A stretch of DNA of 64,000 nt from positions 434,001 to 498,000 of the forward strand of contig OZ244979.1 in NCBI GenBank assembly GCA_965223095.1, given 5' to 3'. Shown one piece after another: positions 45,304 through 55,000 of the stretch. The notes beneath the pieces were generated by a model, which saw nothing but the letters and a program-made list of their open reading frames with translations, searched no databases and was not told where the DNA came from. The stretch comes from J054 sp965223095. GTDB lineage: Bacteria > Pseudomonadota > Gammaproteobacteria > Steroidobacterales > GCA-2729495. Within the stretch, counting starts at the first letter, position 1; each line of letters opens with the position of its first letter. Made by a program: the position numbers and the translations under genes.

Positions 45304-46742
45304 GTAAACGCGGCATTTTGGCCTTTGGTGGCTACATCCCAAAGCGCCGCTTGGCACGCAAAACCATTGCCCAAGCCATGGGCTGGTTTAGCCCCGCGCT
45401 AAAAGCCCAGGGCAGAGGCGAACGGGCCATCGGTGCTTGGGACGAAGACGCCTTAACCATGGCGGTGGAAGCCGCACGCAACGTCAGACGCACTGAGCAT
45501 CCGGACCTGGATACCGTGTGGCTGGCGTCAACAACGCTGCCCTATGCCGACCGCGATAACGCCGCAATTCTGGTGGAAGCGCTGGGCATTAATCCAAAGC
45601 TCGACACCCTCGACTTGTCCGCCTCGCAACGCGCCGGCACCGCGGCACTGGCCAGCGCTTTGAAAGCCGGCGACAGCACATCATTGGTGGTCGCCAGTGA
45701 CTGTCGTGCCGCTAAACCGGCCAGCCCATTAGAAATGAAATTAGGCCACGGCGCCGCCGCCCTAACAGTCGGCAGCAGCGATGCCGCCCCGGTTAATTTT
45801 TTGGGGCACCGCGCGGTAAGCCAGGACATGGTGGACCATTTTCGTGCCCGCGGGGAACGCTTCGATTACAGCGTCGAAGACCGTTGGGTGCGGGACGAAG
45901 GATTCTTTAAAGTGATTCCGGAAACCGTCGACGCATTGCTAAAAGAAACTCGCGTCAAGGGCGGTGATATTCAGCATGTGATTTTCCCTTGTCCGGCTCG
46001 CGTGGCGCAGCGTCTAGGTAAAGTACTCGGGCTCACCGAGGGCGCTCTTGTCGACGATCTAGCGGCGAGTTGCGGATTCACTGGTACACCGCATCCCTTG
46101 TTGATGCTCGTCAGAACACTAGAGTCCGCCCAGCCGGGAGAAAAAATCTTACTGGTTGGCTTTGGCCAGGGCGCTGACGCCCTATTGTTTGAAACCAGCA
46201 AACATCTCGGTGAGTACCAAGCGCGACGCTCCATTGATGCGCAACTCGAAGACGGTGTAGACGAACCCAGTTATGTGCGGTATCTGGCCCAGCAGAACTT
46301 GATCCCGATTGACTGGGGAAATCGCGCGGAGTTCGACAATCGCACAGCTCTTACGGCCTTTCACCGCAATCGCGACAGCGTCACGAGCTTCAATGGTGGC
46401 CAGTGCGAAGACTGCGACACAGTACAATTTCCTCGCTCAAGAATTTGCGTGAATCCTGAATGTCGCAAGGTCGACACTCAAGTCTCGATTCCCCTAGCCG
46501 ATGTACGCGGGCGCATCAAATCCTTCACCGAAGATTGGCTAGCTAGCAGCGTGAACCCGCCCTTGCAATACGGCAATGTTGAATTGGAAGGAGGCGGTAA
46601 TATTTTCATGGAATTCACTGATTGTTCACCCGGCAGCTTGGCCGTCGGGCAAACAATGGAAATGTGTTTCCGAATCAAGGACGTGGATGGCCGGCGCGGG
46701 TTTACCCGCTATTTCTGGAAACCCACGCCGGTAGAGGAGTAA
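45300..46742 (+). CDS. HMG-CoA synthase-like / DUF35 fusion protein
   Basis: A 480-residue protein starting at the ATGA overlap. Residues 1-330 are a KAS III/HMG-CoA-synthase-like thiolase fold (ILAFGGYIPKRRL, VWLASTTLPYADRDNAAILVEALG). At the nucleophile position the sequence reads DLSASQRAGTAAL, without the usual Cys. From about residue 365 a DUF35 domain follows, with a zinc ribbon (CEDCDTVQF and CVNPEC) and an OB fold. Stand-alone DUF35 partners are common, but here the partner is fused to the chain. The missing Cys suggests a non-canonical C-C bond reaction or a structural role with the thiolase that follows 4 bases later. Confidence 0.8.
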   Translation: MSKRGILAFGGYIPKRRLARKTIAQAMGWFSPALKAQGRGERAIGAWDEDALTMAVEAARNVRRTEHPDLDTVWLASTTLPYADRDNAAILVEALGINPKLDTLDLSASQRAGTAALASALKAGDSTSLVVASDCRAAKPASPLEMKLGHGAAALTVGSSDAAPVNFLGHRAVSQDMVDHFRARGERFDYSVEDRWVRDEGFFKVIPETVDALLKETRVKGGDIQHVIFPCPARVAQRLGKVLGLTEGALVDDLAASCGFTGTPHPLLMLVRTLESAQPGEKILLVGFGQGADALLFETSKHLGEYQARRSIDAQLEDGVDEPSYVRYLAQQNLIPIDWGNRAEFDNRTALTAFHRNRDSVTSFNGGQCEDCDTVQFPRSRICVNPECRKVDTQVSIPLADVRGRIKSFTEDWLASSVNPPLQYGNVELEGGGNIFMEFTDCSPGSLAVGQTMEMCFRIKDVDGRRGFTRYFWKPTPVEE

Positions 46743-46746
46743 CGGG

Positions 46747-47946
46747 ATGGCAACGGGCATTAGCGACAAAGTAGCAATCGCGGGAATGGGTTGCGCCCGC
46801 TTCGGCGAACGCTGGGATGCCGGCCCCGACGATTTAATGCTGGAAGCCTTCACCGAGGCGCTGGAGGATGCCGGTATAGAACGCGATCAAATCGATGCCG
46901 GCTGGCTGGGCGTTTTTTATGACGAACAAAGTGTCGGCAAATCGGCGATTCCCTTATCAACTGCATTACGCTTGCCCAACATCGCCGTCACGCGCGTGGA
47001 AAACCTCTGCGCCACGGGTTCCGAGGCGATGCGCGGGGCGGTCTATGCCGTTGCCTCGGGAGCTTGCGATATCGCCCTTGCCATGGGCATGGAAAAACTA
47101 AAAGACACCGGTTATCCGGGATTGCCGGAACGCACCAAAGGCAGCTTCGAAGACTTGTGGATGCCGTCCTATTCAGCACCCGGTGCCTTTGCCCAACTCG
47201 CCCTGGCCTACGCGGCCCGTACGAAAATCGACATGGGTGACTTAAAAAACGCCATGGCCCATGTATCTTGGAAGAGCCATCAGAACGGCGCGCTAAATCC
47301 GAAAGCACATTTACAACGAGCCATTACCATTGAACAGGCTTTAAACGCGCCCATGGTTGCCGAGCCTCTAGGGCTATATGACTGTTGTGGCGTCAGTGAC
47401 GGTGCAGCTTGCGCCATCGTGACCACTCCCGAGATCGCGCGCAGCTTACGCAAAGGCCCACTGGTCACGGTGAAAGCCATGCAATTGGCCGCAAGCAACG
47501 GCGTTGAGGCAGGGCATCACTCCTGGGACGGTAGTTACACACTGACATCACGCAAGGCGGCCGAACGCGCTTACCAAGAGGCCGGCATTCGTAACCCGCG
47601 CAAGGAAGTCGACTTGCTGGAGGTCCACGATTGCTTCTCCATCACTGAACTGATTCTCATGGAAGATCTAGGCCTATCGGATTCAGGTCGCGCATCGGCA
47701 GACATCATGGACGGTATATTCGATCGCGACGGAAGCATCCCCTGCCAGGTCGACGGTGGCCTGAAATGTTTTGGCCACCCCATCGGCGCGTCAGGCTTGC
47801 GCATGGCCTACGAAATTTACCTACAACTGCAGGGTCGAGCCGGAGAACGTCAACTCGGAAAACCTACACTCGGCTTAACCCACAACTTGGGCGGCATCCC
47901 GATTAACAACATCGCCAGCGTCGCCGTGTACGGGCTAGCCGACTAA
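46747..47946 (+). CDS. Thiolase (SCP-x-like acetyl-CoA acyltransferase)
   Basis: A 399-residue thiolase. Unlike the Ltp2-like protein at 36495, it keeps the nucleophile Cys at residue 88 (VENLCATGSEAMRG) and the C-terminal CFGHPIGASGLRM motif. Other blocks are LDCxxVSDGAA-like LYDCCGVSDGAACAIV and LLEVHDCFSITELILMEDLG. It should cleave a 3-ketoacyl-CoA with CoA. It is 4 bases after the HMGS-like/DUF35 fusion, and the two probably form a complex, as in archaeal thiolase/HMGS/DUF35 assemblies. Confidence 0.87.
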   Translation: MATGISDKVAIAGMGCARFGERWDAGPDDLMLEAFTEALEDAGIERDQIDAGWLGVFYDEQSVGKSAIPLSTALRLPNIAVTRVENLCATGSEAMRGAVYAVASGACDIALAMGMEKLKDTGYPGLPERTKGSFEDLWMPSYSAPGAFAQLALAYAARTKIDMGDLKNAMAHVSWKSHQNGALNPKAHLQRAITIEQALNAPMVAEPLGLYDCCGVSDGAACAIVTTPEIARSLRKGPLVTVKAMQLAASNGVEAGHHSWDGSYTLTSRKAAERAYQEAGIRNPRKEVDLLEVHDCFSITELILMEDLGLSDSGRASADIMDGIFDRDGSIPCQVDGGLKCFGHPIGASGLRMAYEIYLQLQGRAGERQLGKPTLGLTHNLGGIPINNIASVAVYGLAD

Positions 47947-47963
47947 GACAAAGGAGGCTGATC

Positions 47964-48527
47964 TTGTCCGCCACCGCACTCGCTAAGATTTCCCGCAAAA
48001 ACTTGCCGGCGGAATTTGCGATGGCTTGGGATACCTTGAACGAGCTCACCGGCGAACCGAGCTTCGTTGAAGTATTCGCCCAAGCCCCGCAAACACTGCG
48101 CTTTGTAATGGACGATTTCTACGCCAAGATGTTTTTCGGTGGACAAGTCGACCAATGCTACAAGCAACTGGCACGACTAAAGTTGTCACTTGTTCACGGC
48201 TGCCGTACCTGCAACAAGCAAAATGTGCCTGGCGCATTGGAGGCGGGCATTAGTCAAGCTCAAATTGATGCCATGAACGATTTCGAAAATGGTCCGTTCA
48301 CAGACGCCCAAAGAGCCGTGCTGCAATTTGCCGAACAGATGGCATTGACCAATATGCAGGGAGACATGGATGCAAAGCTACACGAGCGCCTGGCTAAACA
48401 TTTTAGCGTGGGCGAGATTTGCGAGCTCGGTACGGTGATGGCCGTCATCGCCGGATTAGCAAAACTTTCTTTTGTATTGCATTTGGTGGAACGCGAAGAC
48501 TACTGCCCATTTGGCGGCGCAGCGTAG
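47964..48527 (+). CDS. Carboxymuconolactone decarboxylase/AhpD-like protein
   Basis: TTG start at 47964 is fixed by a strong AGGAGG 6 bases upstream; no better start is present. The 187-residue product is all-helical with the AhpD-like CxxC: LKLSLVHGCRTCNKQNVPGALEAGIS, then FTDAQRAVLQFAEQMAL, the second CMD helix pair. Such proteins are peroxidatic thiol reductases or gamma-carboxymuconolactone decarboxylases; the CxxC favours the former. It lies 17 bases after the thiolase in the same operon. Confidence 0.78.
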   Translation: MSATALAKISRKNLPAEFAMAWDTLNELTGEPSFVEVFAQAPQTLRFVMDDFYAKMFFGGQVDQCYKQLARLKLSLVHGCRTCNKQNVPGALEAGISQAQIDAMNDFENGPFTDAQRAVLQFAEQMALTNMQGDMDAKLHERLAKHFSVGEICELGTVMAVIAGLAKLSFVLHLVEREDYCPFGGAA

Positions 48528-48612
48528 CAATCCATTAGCCGTTCCTCAGGTGGGCAGAACGCCAAGCGAAATAGACCTCAAGCTACAGCTTATCTACAGA
48601 GGAAATAGATCT

Positions 48613-49266
48613 ATGATCAGCAAGATAATCGTTCGCGGCCAGATAATTTTAGGCTTCGTGCTCGCAACACTTGCCACATCAATGCCCAGTACGCTAGTTG
48701 CAGCACCAAACCAGTCCGCCGATATCGCGACCATCGAGAGCTTGATGCACTGCTATGCTGCCGGTACCGACGCCATCGGCGATACCCACAGCCATACGGA
48801 CCCGACCGCAGCCGGCTTGGAATTCTATGAAGACTGCTTTAGCGACGATGCAGAATTCAACGTTTGGTTCCCGCATCAGCCGTTTAACTCTCAACAATTT
48901 CCCGATTCCGACGTCGCGCCCCCAAGCGCGCCATCGCCAGTAGTCGGGCCGAAAAATTGGGCCGACTTCGTCAATTCAGTATTTCGCGGCAATGGATACG
49001 ACTACACGCAACATGCCATCAGTAACCTACAAGTCGAAGTAAATGGCCGCAGCGCGAAACTAACCGCTTATCTCATTGCAACCCACATGATTTCCGGGCC
49101 GGCGCCCGGCGCCGCGGCGCATTGCGTGGATGTTGCCAATGGTACTTATTCTTTGGTCATAGAAAAAATTCGTGGTGAATGGCGCATTAAGCGACTAGAC
49201 ATCACGATTATTAACTTTAGCCCGGCCTTTTCCAGCGGCCCGGGTTGCAAGCCCGCGTCGGAATAA
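48613..49266 (+). CDS. Exported SnoaL-like / NTF2-fold protein
   Basis: The start at 48613 is preceded by GAGG (8-base spacer). A signal peptide is visible (ISKIIVRGQIILGFVLATLATSMPSTLVAAP), which is unusual for this family. The mature part follows SnoaL/NTF2: IATIESLMHCYAAGTDAIGD, YEDCFSDDAEFNVWFP, and YTQHAISNLQVEVNGRSAKLTAYLIATHM. About 217 residues including the signal. It closes the oxygenase / HMGS-like / thiolase / AhpD-like run. A periplasmic binding or conversion role for an early intermediate is inferred. Confidence 0.72.
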   Translation: MISKIIVRGQIILGFVLATLATSMPSTLVAAPNQSADIATIESLMHCYAAGTDAIGDTHSHTDPTAAGLEFYEDCFSDDAEFNVWFPHQPFNSQQFPDSDVAPPSAPSPVVGPKNWADFVNSVFRGNGYDYTQHAISNLQVEVNGRSAKLTAYLIATHMISGPAPGAAAHCVDVANGTYSLVIEKIRGEWRIKRLDITIINFSPAFSSGPGCKPASE

Positions 49267-49599
49267 GTGCGGGTCAAACGCAGCCGCCGTCACGACCGGA
49301 AAAGGCACCGTTACCGAGATTGAACATAACTGCGCTCGCGCCGACAAAACCGATATCTTGCCGCGCACAACAAGCCATTCACGCCAGGGTTTGCAGGCTC
49401 ACAATGTGATGATTTCTTAAGCATTTCGATAACTCAGCGTGAAGCGAGTCGCCCAAGGGCGGGCCGTGCAGCCGGGTCGCGGCCTGCTAAAACAATCAGC
49501 TGTGCTTGTTTTTTTCTATTATCTGTCCTAGCCTGATATTTCTCGGCTGAGGATGGCCAGACGCCGGCTCAGTCAATCGCGGATATTGAGGGTTCAGCC
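49267..49599. other. Intergenic region before the second Rieske oxygenase
   Basis: About 333 bases without a supported gene. It holds a T-rich stretch at 49509-49515 next to an imperfect dyad (AAAACAA at 49489 and TTGTTTT at 49506), which could belong to a terminator of the preceding run or to promoter DNA. The Rieske promoter must be here. Nothing else was recognised. Confidence 0.35.
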
Positions 49600-50964
49600 A
49601 TGGCCTATAACATCGATCAAGGGGGCTGGGTAGTCAACGAGACGGCATCGCCCCACTCATTGGAAGCTAAAGTTCCCTATATCGACAACGGCACCCGACA
49701 GCTTGACGCAGCACGCTACTACTCGCCTGCACGCATGGAGCAGGAATGGGAGCGCATTTGGACACGCACCTGGCTTATCGCTGGCGTCGTTACCGATTTG
49801 CGTGAATCGGGCGACTACTTGACCTTCGATGTTGGCCGCGAAAATATTCTCGTCACAAAAAATGAAGCAGGAGATATTAAGGCGTTCTATAACGTCTGTC
49901 CTCACCGCGGTAACCGCTTAGTGCATAACGACTTCGGCTCGTTGCCATTGTTCACCTGCTCGTTTCATTCCTGGCAATTTAATCTCGATGGTCAACTCCA
50001 GCACCTCACCGATATAGAAACTTTTCGCCCTGAGGTTGTAGCCCAACGCCCCTGCTTGAAAGAGGTACGTTGTGAAGTACACGCGGGACTTATTTTCATC
50101 AACATGGACGACCAGGCAGGACCCTTGGACGACTTCATTGGTCTGCCCGACGGATATCTAGAAAATTATCACATCGACGAAATGTTCGTGGTACGCCACA
50201 ACATCAGCGAATGGGCTGCGAACTGGAAAACGGGCGTAGATGCTTTCTACGAAACCTATCATTTGCATGCCGTACATCCCGAAACACAGACAGTGATGAA
50301 CGACATGCAGGTCCAATGCGACCTGTATCCGAACGGCTTCAGCCGCATGATTGTTCCGCTTGCCGCCAAGAGCGCCCGCGTTCGCGATCAGGAATCGCTG
50401 GACGAGGGCTTGGTCATGATGATGCGTGATGCCGGCATGCGCCCCGAAGAATTTTCGGGTTCTGCGCGGGAACTGCGCACGGCCATTCAAGTTGCTAAGC
50501 GTGAGCGGTCCAAGCGTTGTGGCCTCGACTATTCCGACTTGGTCGACGGGCAATTGAGCGATAGCTGGGCTACAGGAATATTTCCCAATGTGCAAATTGG
50601 CCTGCATGCCGAAGGCGCCTTTCTGATGCGCTTTTTGCCGCACCCCACCGATCCGGAGCGTTTCTTTTACAACACCATGACCTTATGGCGTCCTTGTGAC
50701 GACCCTACTTACACCGTCCCCGGCTGGATGGGTTTACCCGAAGGCACCGACGTGTCGGGTGACACAAGACCCGACATTGAGCGTAGCGGCGTTGGTGAGC
50801 CACCGAATCTGGGCATGGTCCTCGATCAAGACTCAGAGCTATTACCCGTGGTGCAAAAAGGTACGCGATCGAGAGGATTTAACGGCCCATTGTGGAGCGA
50901 ACAGGAGCAAAGACTGCGACACTTTCACACCGAGCTTGATCGTTATATTGGCGGCGAACGCTAA
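49600..50964 (+). CDS. Rieske non-haem iron oxygenase, alpha subunit
   Basis: A 454-residue alpha subunit. Rieske ligands are C100-x-H102 and C120-x2-H123 in CPHRGNRLVH and CSFHSWQF. The mononuclear site is DAFYETYHLHAVHPET (H221, H226). The helix after it carries basic and Met-rich sequence before a C-terminal Rieske-oxygenase core (NVQIGLHAEGAFLMRFLPHPTDPERFFYNTM). It is a monocistronic gene with its own 333-base leader. It and the enzyme at 44080 are distant paralogues, so two different hydroxylations are likely. Confidence 0.88.
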   Translation: MAYNIDQGGWVVNETASPHSLEAKVPYIDNGTRQLDAARYYSPARMEQEWERIWTRTWLIAGVVTDLRESGDYLTFDVGRENILVTKNEAGDIKAFYNVCPHRGNRLVHNDFGSLPLFTCSFHSWQFNLDGQLQHLTDIETFRPEVVAQRPCLKEVRCEVHAGLIFINMDDQAGPLDDFIGLPDGYLENYHIDEMFVVRHNISEWAANWKTGVDAFYETYHLHAVHPETQTVMNDMQVQCDLYPNGFSRMIVPLAAKSARVRDQESLDEGLVMMMRDAGMRPEEFSGSARELRTAIQVAKRERSKRCGLDYSDLVDGQLSDSWATGIFPNVQIGLHAEGAFLMRFLPHPTDPERFFYNTMTLWRPCDDPTYTVPGWMGLPEGTDVSGDTRPDIERSGVGEPPNLGMVLDQDSELLPVVQKGTRSRGFNGPLWSEQEQRLRHFHTELDRYIGGER

Positions 50965-51363
50965 AGGATTGCGCCAACTGAAACTCTTTCCCATACCAGC
51001 CGACATCAGGCCCGCAGCCGAGGCCTTCTATAAACAGCCTGCCGCATCCCCGGTTCAATCTGATTTCAAAACCGACACCGGTGCTCGTGTTGCGCACAAA
51101 CCCAATGCAATTCGAGCATTTTTGGCCTACGCCCGCTTTAGATTCATTGGGCGCACGGGAGGTGGGGCTCAGGTCTCGGTCGAGTTAACCAAAGCAGCGC
51201 AGTGAGTGCGGGTAAAAGTCCCGCTTGACGATGCACTGGCAGCTGGCCCGGCTGGCGATTATTGGTCGGCATTCCAGACGTTCAATCCGCGCATCACGGG
51301 CCGGACTCCTGTTAGCGAACAGGCTTAGGTCAAGGCAGAACATCGCATATTAGATATATTATT

Positions 51364-51373
51364 CAAGCACTTG
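51364..51373. promoter_or_regulatory. CAAGCACTTG palindrome, KstR2-like core
   Basis: CAAG-CA-CTTG matches the CAAGnnCTTG core of the mycobacterial KstR2 operator (AnCAAGnnCTTGnT as I recall it); the flanking A and T are swapped here. It lies 43 bases before the TetR start. Only the core match is seen in the sequence; control is inferred. Confidence 0.4.
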
Positions 51374-51375
51374 TA

Positions 51376-51396
51376 ACTTGCTTGTATCAAACAAGT
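51376..51396. promoter_or_regulatory. Second palindrome before the TetR gene
   Basis: Arms ACTTGCTTG and CAAACAAGT with a 3-base centre match at 8 of 9 positions. It starts 2 bases after the CAAGCACTTG block and ends 20 bases before the TetR start. Two stacked dyads directly upstream of a regulator gene suggest autorepression. Confidence 0.45.
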
Positions 51397-51416
51397 AAAC
51401 TGCGTAGGCTGTACAG

Positions 51417-52052
51417 ATGCAGCCCCAACACCTGCCCCGCGGCAGTCGAACCCAAGCAGACCGCACGGCCGAGTCCGATGCCCGCATGCTAGCAGCCGCC
51501 GTGGAGCTGATCTGCGAAAAAGGCGCCGATGGCGCAACGCTAAAAGAAGTCGGCGAACGCGCGGGCTATAGCCGCGGCTTGGCGAGCTATCGCTTCGGCA
51601 ACAAACCCGGTTTGTATCGCTTCATCGTGCGCTCCATTGGCGAACAGTGGTTGGCCGAACTCGGCAATGCCGTTGGCAGTAAACACGGCTTATCGGCAAT
51701 TCATGCAGCCACGGATGCGCATGAGCGCTTCGTTACCCACGGGTCCGAACGCATACGAGCTTTTTACGTTTTATGGTTCAACTCCATTGGGCCAGATCCA
51801 GAGCTCAAAAAAGTAATTGCGCGCATTCATGAACGTCGACAACAGGATGTCGAAGCGTGGATCAAAGCTGGCGTGAGCGCCGGAGAAATTCACACCGAGG
51901 TCAATGTCGTTGCAAGCGCCAGACATTTTTGTGCGGCGATTATCGGTATTGTTTATCAGTGGCTAGTCGCCCCTGACAATCAGGCACGCATTAGCGATAT
52001 GCATAACGACTTGAAGCAACAGATGACCATTGCCCTGGCGAGGCCGAAATAG
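51417..52052 (+). CDS. TetR-family transcriptional regulator
   Basis: A 211-residue regulator. The HTH is DARMLAAAVELICEKGADGATLKEVGERAGYSRGLASYRFGNKPGLYRFI (about 22-70). The C-terminal domain has FYVLWFNSIGPDPELKKVIARIHERRQQDVEAWI, a TetR_C ligand-binding pattern. Two palindromes lie just upstream, pointing to self-control. It precedes the IcmF gene by 30 bases, so it may also regulate the mutase and the genes behind it. Confidence 0.87.
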   Translation: MQPQHLPRGSRTQADRTAESDARMLAAAVELICEKGADGATLKEVGERAGYSRGLASYRFGNKPGLYRFIVRSIGEQWLAELGNAVGSKHGLSAIHAATDAHERFVTHGSERIRAFYVLWFNSIGPDPELKKVIARIHERRQQDVEAWIKAGVSAGEIHTEVNVVASARHFCAAIIGIVYQWLVAPDNQARISDMHNDLKQQMTIALARPK

Positions 52053-52082
52053 TCGGCACGCGTAAAGAGGAGCCTCATTGAA

Positions 52083-55000
52083 ATGAACCGTAACGCCGAC
52101 GATATTCAATCAGTCACTATCAGTCGCTCCGACGATGTGCCCCTGCGTTTTGTAACGGCCGCTTCACTGTTCGATGGACATGATGCGGCGATTAACTTGA
52201 TGCGTCGCTTAATTCAAGATCAGGGCGCGGAGGTCATTCATCTAGGCCACAATCGAAGCGTTGCGGACGTGGTGCGAGCGGCAGTACAGGAAGATGCCGA
52301 CGGCATCGCCATGAGCTCCTACCAAGGCGGTCACAACGAATATTTCCGTTACATGGTGGATATGCTCCGCGACTACGGTGCCGAACATATCCGCGTGTTC
52401 GGCGGCGGCGGCGGAACCATCACCCCTGAAGAGATCAGCGCCCTTCAGGAGTACGGCATCGAACGCATCTACCACCCACACGACGGTCTGGAAATGGGCC
52501 TGCCGGGGATGATTGAGGATCTCGTCGAGCGTACCAAAGCGGTAAGAAAATCCAGTGCCATGCCCGGCAAGATCGATCTGAAGGACCCACTCAGTATCGC
52601 GGCCGCTTTGTCAGCCGTTGAAGATGACCGGTTGCCAAAGGCCGAACTGAACTCATTGCGCAAGGCATGGCAAATGGCTGGCCAAACCCGGCCGGTCATC
52701 GGCATAACCGGCACCGGCGGTGCGGGTAAAAGCAGCGTGACCGACGAGTTGTTATCTCGATTCATGCAGTTCTTCCCGAATTTACAAATCGCGGTTTTAG
52801 CCGTGGATCCCACCCGGCGACGAACGGGCGGGGCTTTATTGGGCGATCGTATTCGCATGAATAGTTTGCGCAATGAAAATATCTTCATGCGTTCCATCGC
52901 CACGCGACGACAACATTTGGCCACCAGCGCTATTCTTTCCGATGCGGTGCTATTCCTAAAATCCCTAGGCTTTGATTTGGTCATTGTTGAAACTGCGGGA
53001 ATCGGCCAAAGCGACAGCGAAATCGTTGATCTCGTCGACCTGCCCTTGTATGTCATGACCAGTGAGTACGGTGCGGCAAGTCAACTCGAAAAAATCGATA
53101 TGCTCGACTTGGCCAAGCTGGTGGTGGTGAACAAGTTTGACAAGCGTGGTGCAGACGATGCCTTACGAGACATTCGCAAACAATGGAAACGAAACCACCT
53201 GGCCTTTGATACTCCGGATGAAGAAATCCCCGTGTACCCCACCATCGCGAGTCAATTCAATGATCCAGGCATGACCTGGTTATTTACGAATCTTTGTGCC
53301 GCCATCGCCGAGCGACCGGGTGTCGACAAATCTGCATGGTCACCCGACTTGGAGATTGCCGAACGCCGGCCCCAAGGCACGATGCTCATTCCAGGTAAGC
53401 GAGTGCGTTACCTCGCCGAAATCGCGGAGCATGGGCGCGACTGTAACTTAATGCTGGAAGCGCAGTGCAAGCTCGCCGAACGGCTCCAGCAACTGCATGG
53501 CGTACTCGGCGAAGTCGATGGGCAACACCGGCCTGAAGAACTACGAGCTTACGACAGCAAGTTGCTAAAAGAGGGCACGGACACCACGATCTTGCAGCTG
53601 CGGCAATCCTATAACGACGCGCTGGAAGATCTCAGCCCTGAGGCACGGCGCTTACTCACCGAATGGCCAGAACGACTAGCAGCAGTGACCGCCGATCACT
53701 ACCAATACAGCGTACGCGGACAGACTATGCAGGGCGACAACTACCGGCAAAGCCTAAGTCAGCAACGCATTCCCAAAATTGCGCCACCGCGTTTCGATAG
53801 TTGGTCGGATCAATTGCGCTTCTTAATGAAAGAAAACCTGCCTGGCAGCTATCCCTATACCGGCGGTGTCTACCCCTATCGGCGAGTCAATGAAGACCCG
53901 ATTCGCATGTTCGCTGGCGAGGGCACACCAGAAAGAACCAATCAGCGCTTTCATTACCTTTCGCAAGGTCACGATGCCGCGCGGCTATCCACCGCCTTTG
54001 ACTCGGTCACTTTATATGGTGAAAACCCGGATGAACGACCCGACATTTACGGCAAAGTCGGCAATTCGGGTGTGTCGATAGCGACTGTGGACGACGCGAA
54101 AAAGCTCTATTCGGGTTTCGATCTGTGTGCGGCTAATACATCGGTCTCCATGACGATCAATGGACCGGCCCCCATCATCTTAGCGTTCTACATGAACGCC
54201 GCCATCGATCAACAAGTTGAGAAGTTTCTCAGGGAAACTGGCGACTGGACAAGGACGAAACAAAACATCAAAGATCTTCTAAGTCCGCACGCGCAACCTG
54301 GGTATCAGGGGAAACTACCCCAGGGCAACGAGGGACTAGGCCTCGGACTGCTCGGCGTATCGGGTAGCGATCTCGTTGACGCTGAGACCTATGCGCGGAT
54401 CAAGAAAGCAACATTAAGCTCGGTGAGAGGTACCGTACAAGCGGATATTCTGAAAGAAGACCAGGCGCAAAATACCTGTATTTTTTCCACCGAATTCGCC
54501 ATGCGCGCCATGGGCGATGTGCAAGAGTATTTTGTTGCCAACAATATTCGTAATTTCTATAGCGTATCCATTAGCGGGTATCACATCGCTGAAGCTGGCG
54601 CCAACCCCATCTCGCAGTTGGCGTTTACGCTCTCAAATGGGTTCACCATCGTTGAGTACTATCTCGCACGGGGCATGGATATCGATGACTTCGCACCCAA
54701 TCTCAGCTTCTTTTTTAGTAACGGCATGGACCCTGAGTATTCTGTGATCGGGCGTGTGGCGCGACGAATATGGGCCCGCGCAATGCGCGAACGCTACGGC
54801 GCCAGTGCGCGTAGCCAGATGCTGAAATATCACATTCAAACATCGGGCCGCAGCCTGCACGCACAGGAAATCAGCTTTAACGACATTCGTACCAGCTTAC
54901 AAGCCTTGTATGCCTTGTTTGACAACTGCAACAGCTTACATACAAATGCTTTTGACGAGGCGATTACAACACCCACGGAATCCTCGGTACGCCGGGCCAT

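Larger units (their letters stand above)
50965..51416. other. Intergenic region, TetR operator zone and possible gene remnant
   Basis: About 450 bases. A plus-strand frame stays open past the Rieske stop but has no start in the non-overlapping part and ends at 51205; directly behind, in the same frame, a 40-codon stretch (51206-51328) reads VRVKVPLDDALAAGPAGDYW and ends in TAG. The two pieces could be a decayed coding region. The right end holds the palindromes before the TetR gene. Confidence 0.35.

Noticed and set aside
50696..51205. 169-codon open frame over the Rieske 3' end
   Set aside because: Most of it shadows the Rieske gene; the free part has no start or recognisable domain.
51900..52082. 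Possible cobalamin riboswitch before icmF
   Set aside because: No B12-box-like core is visible and only 30 bases separate the TetR stop from the icmF start.
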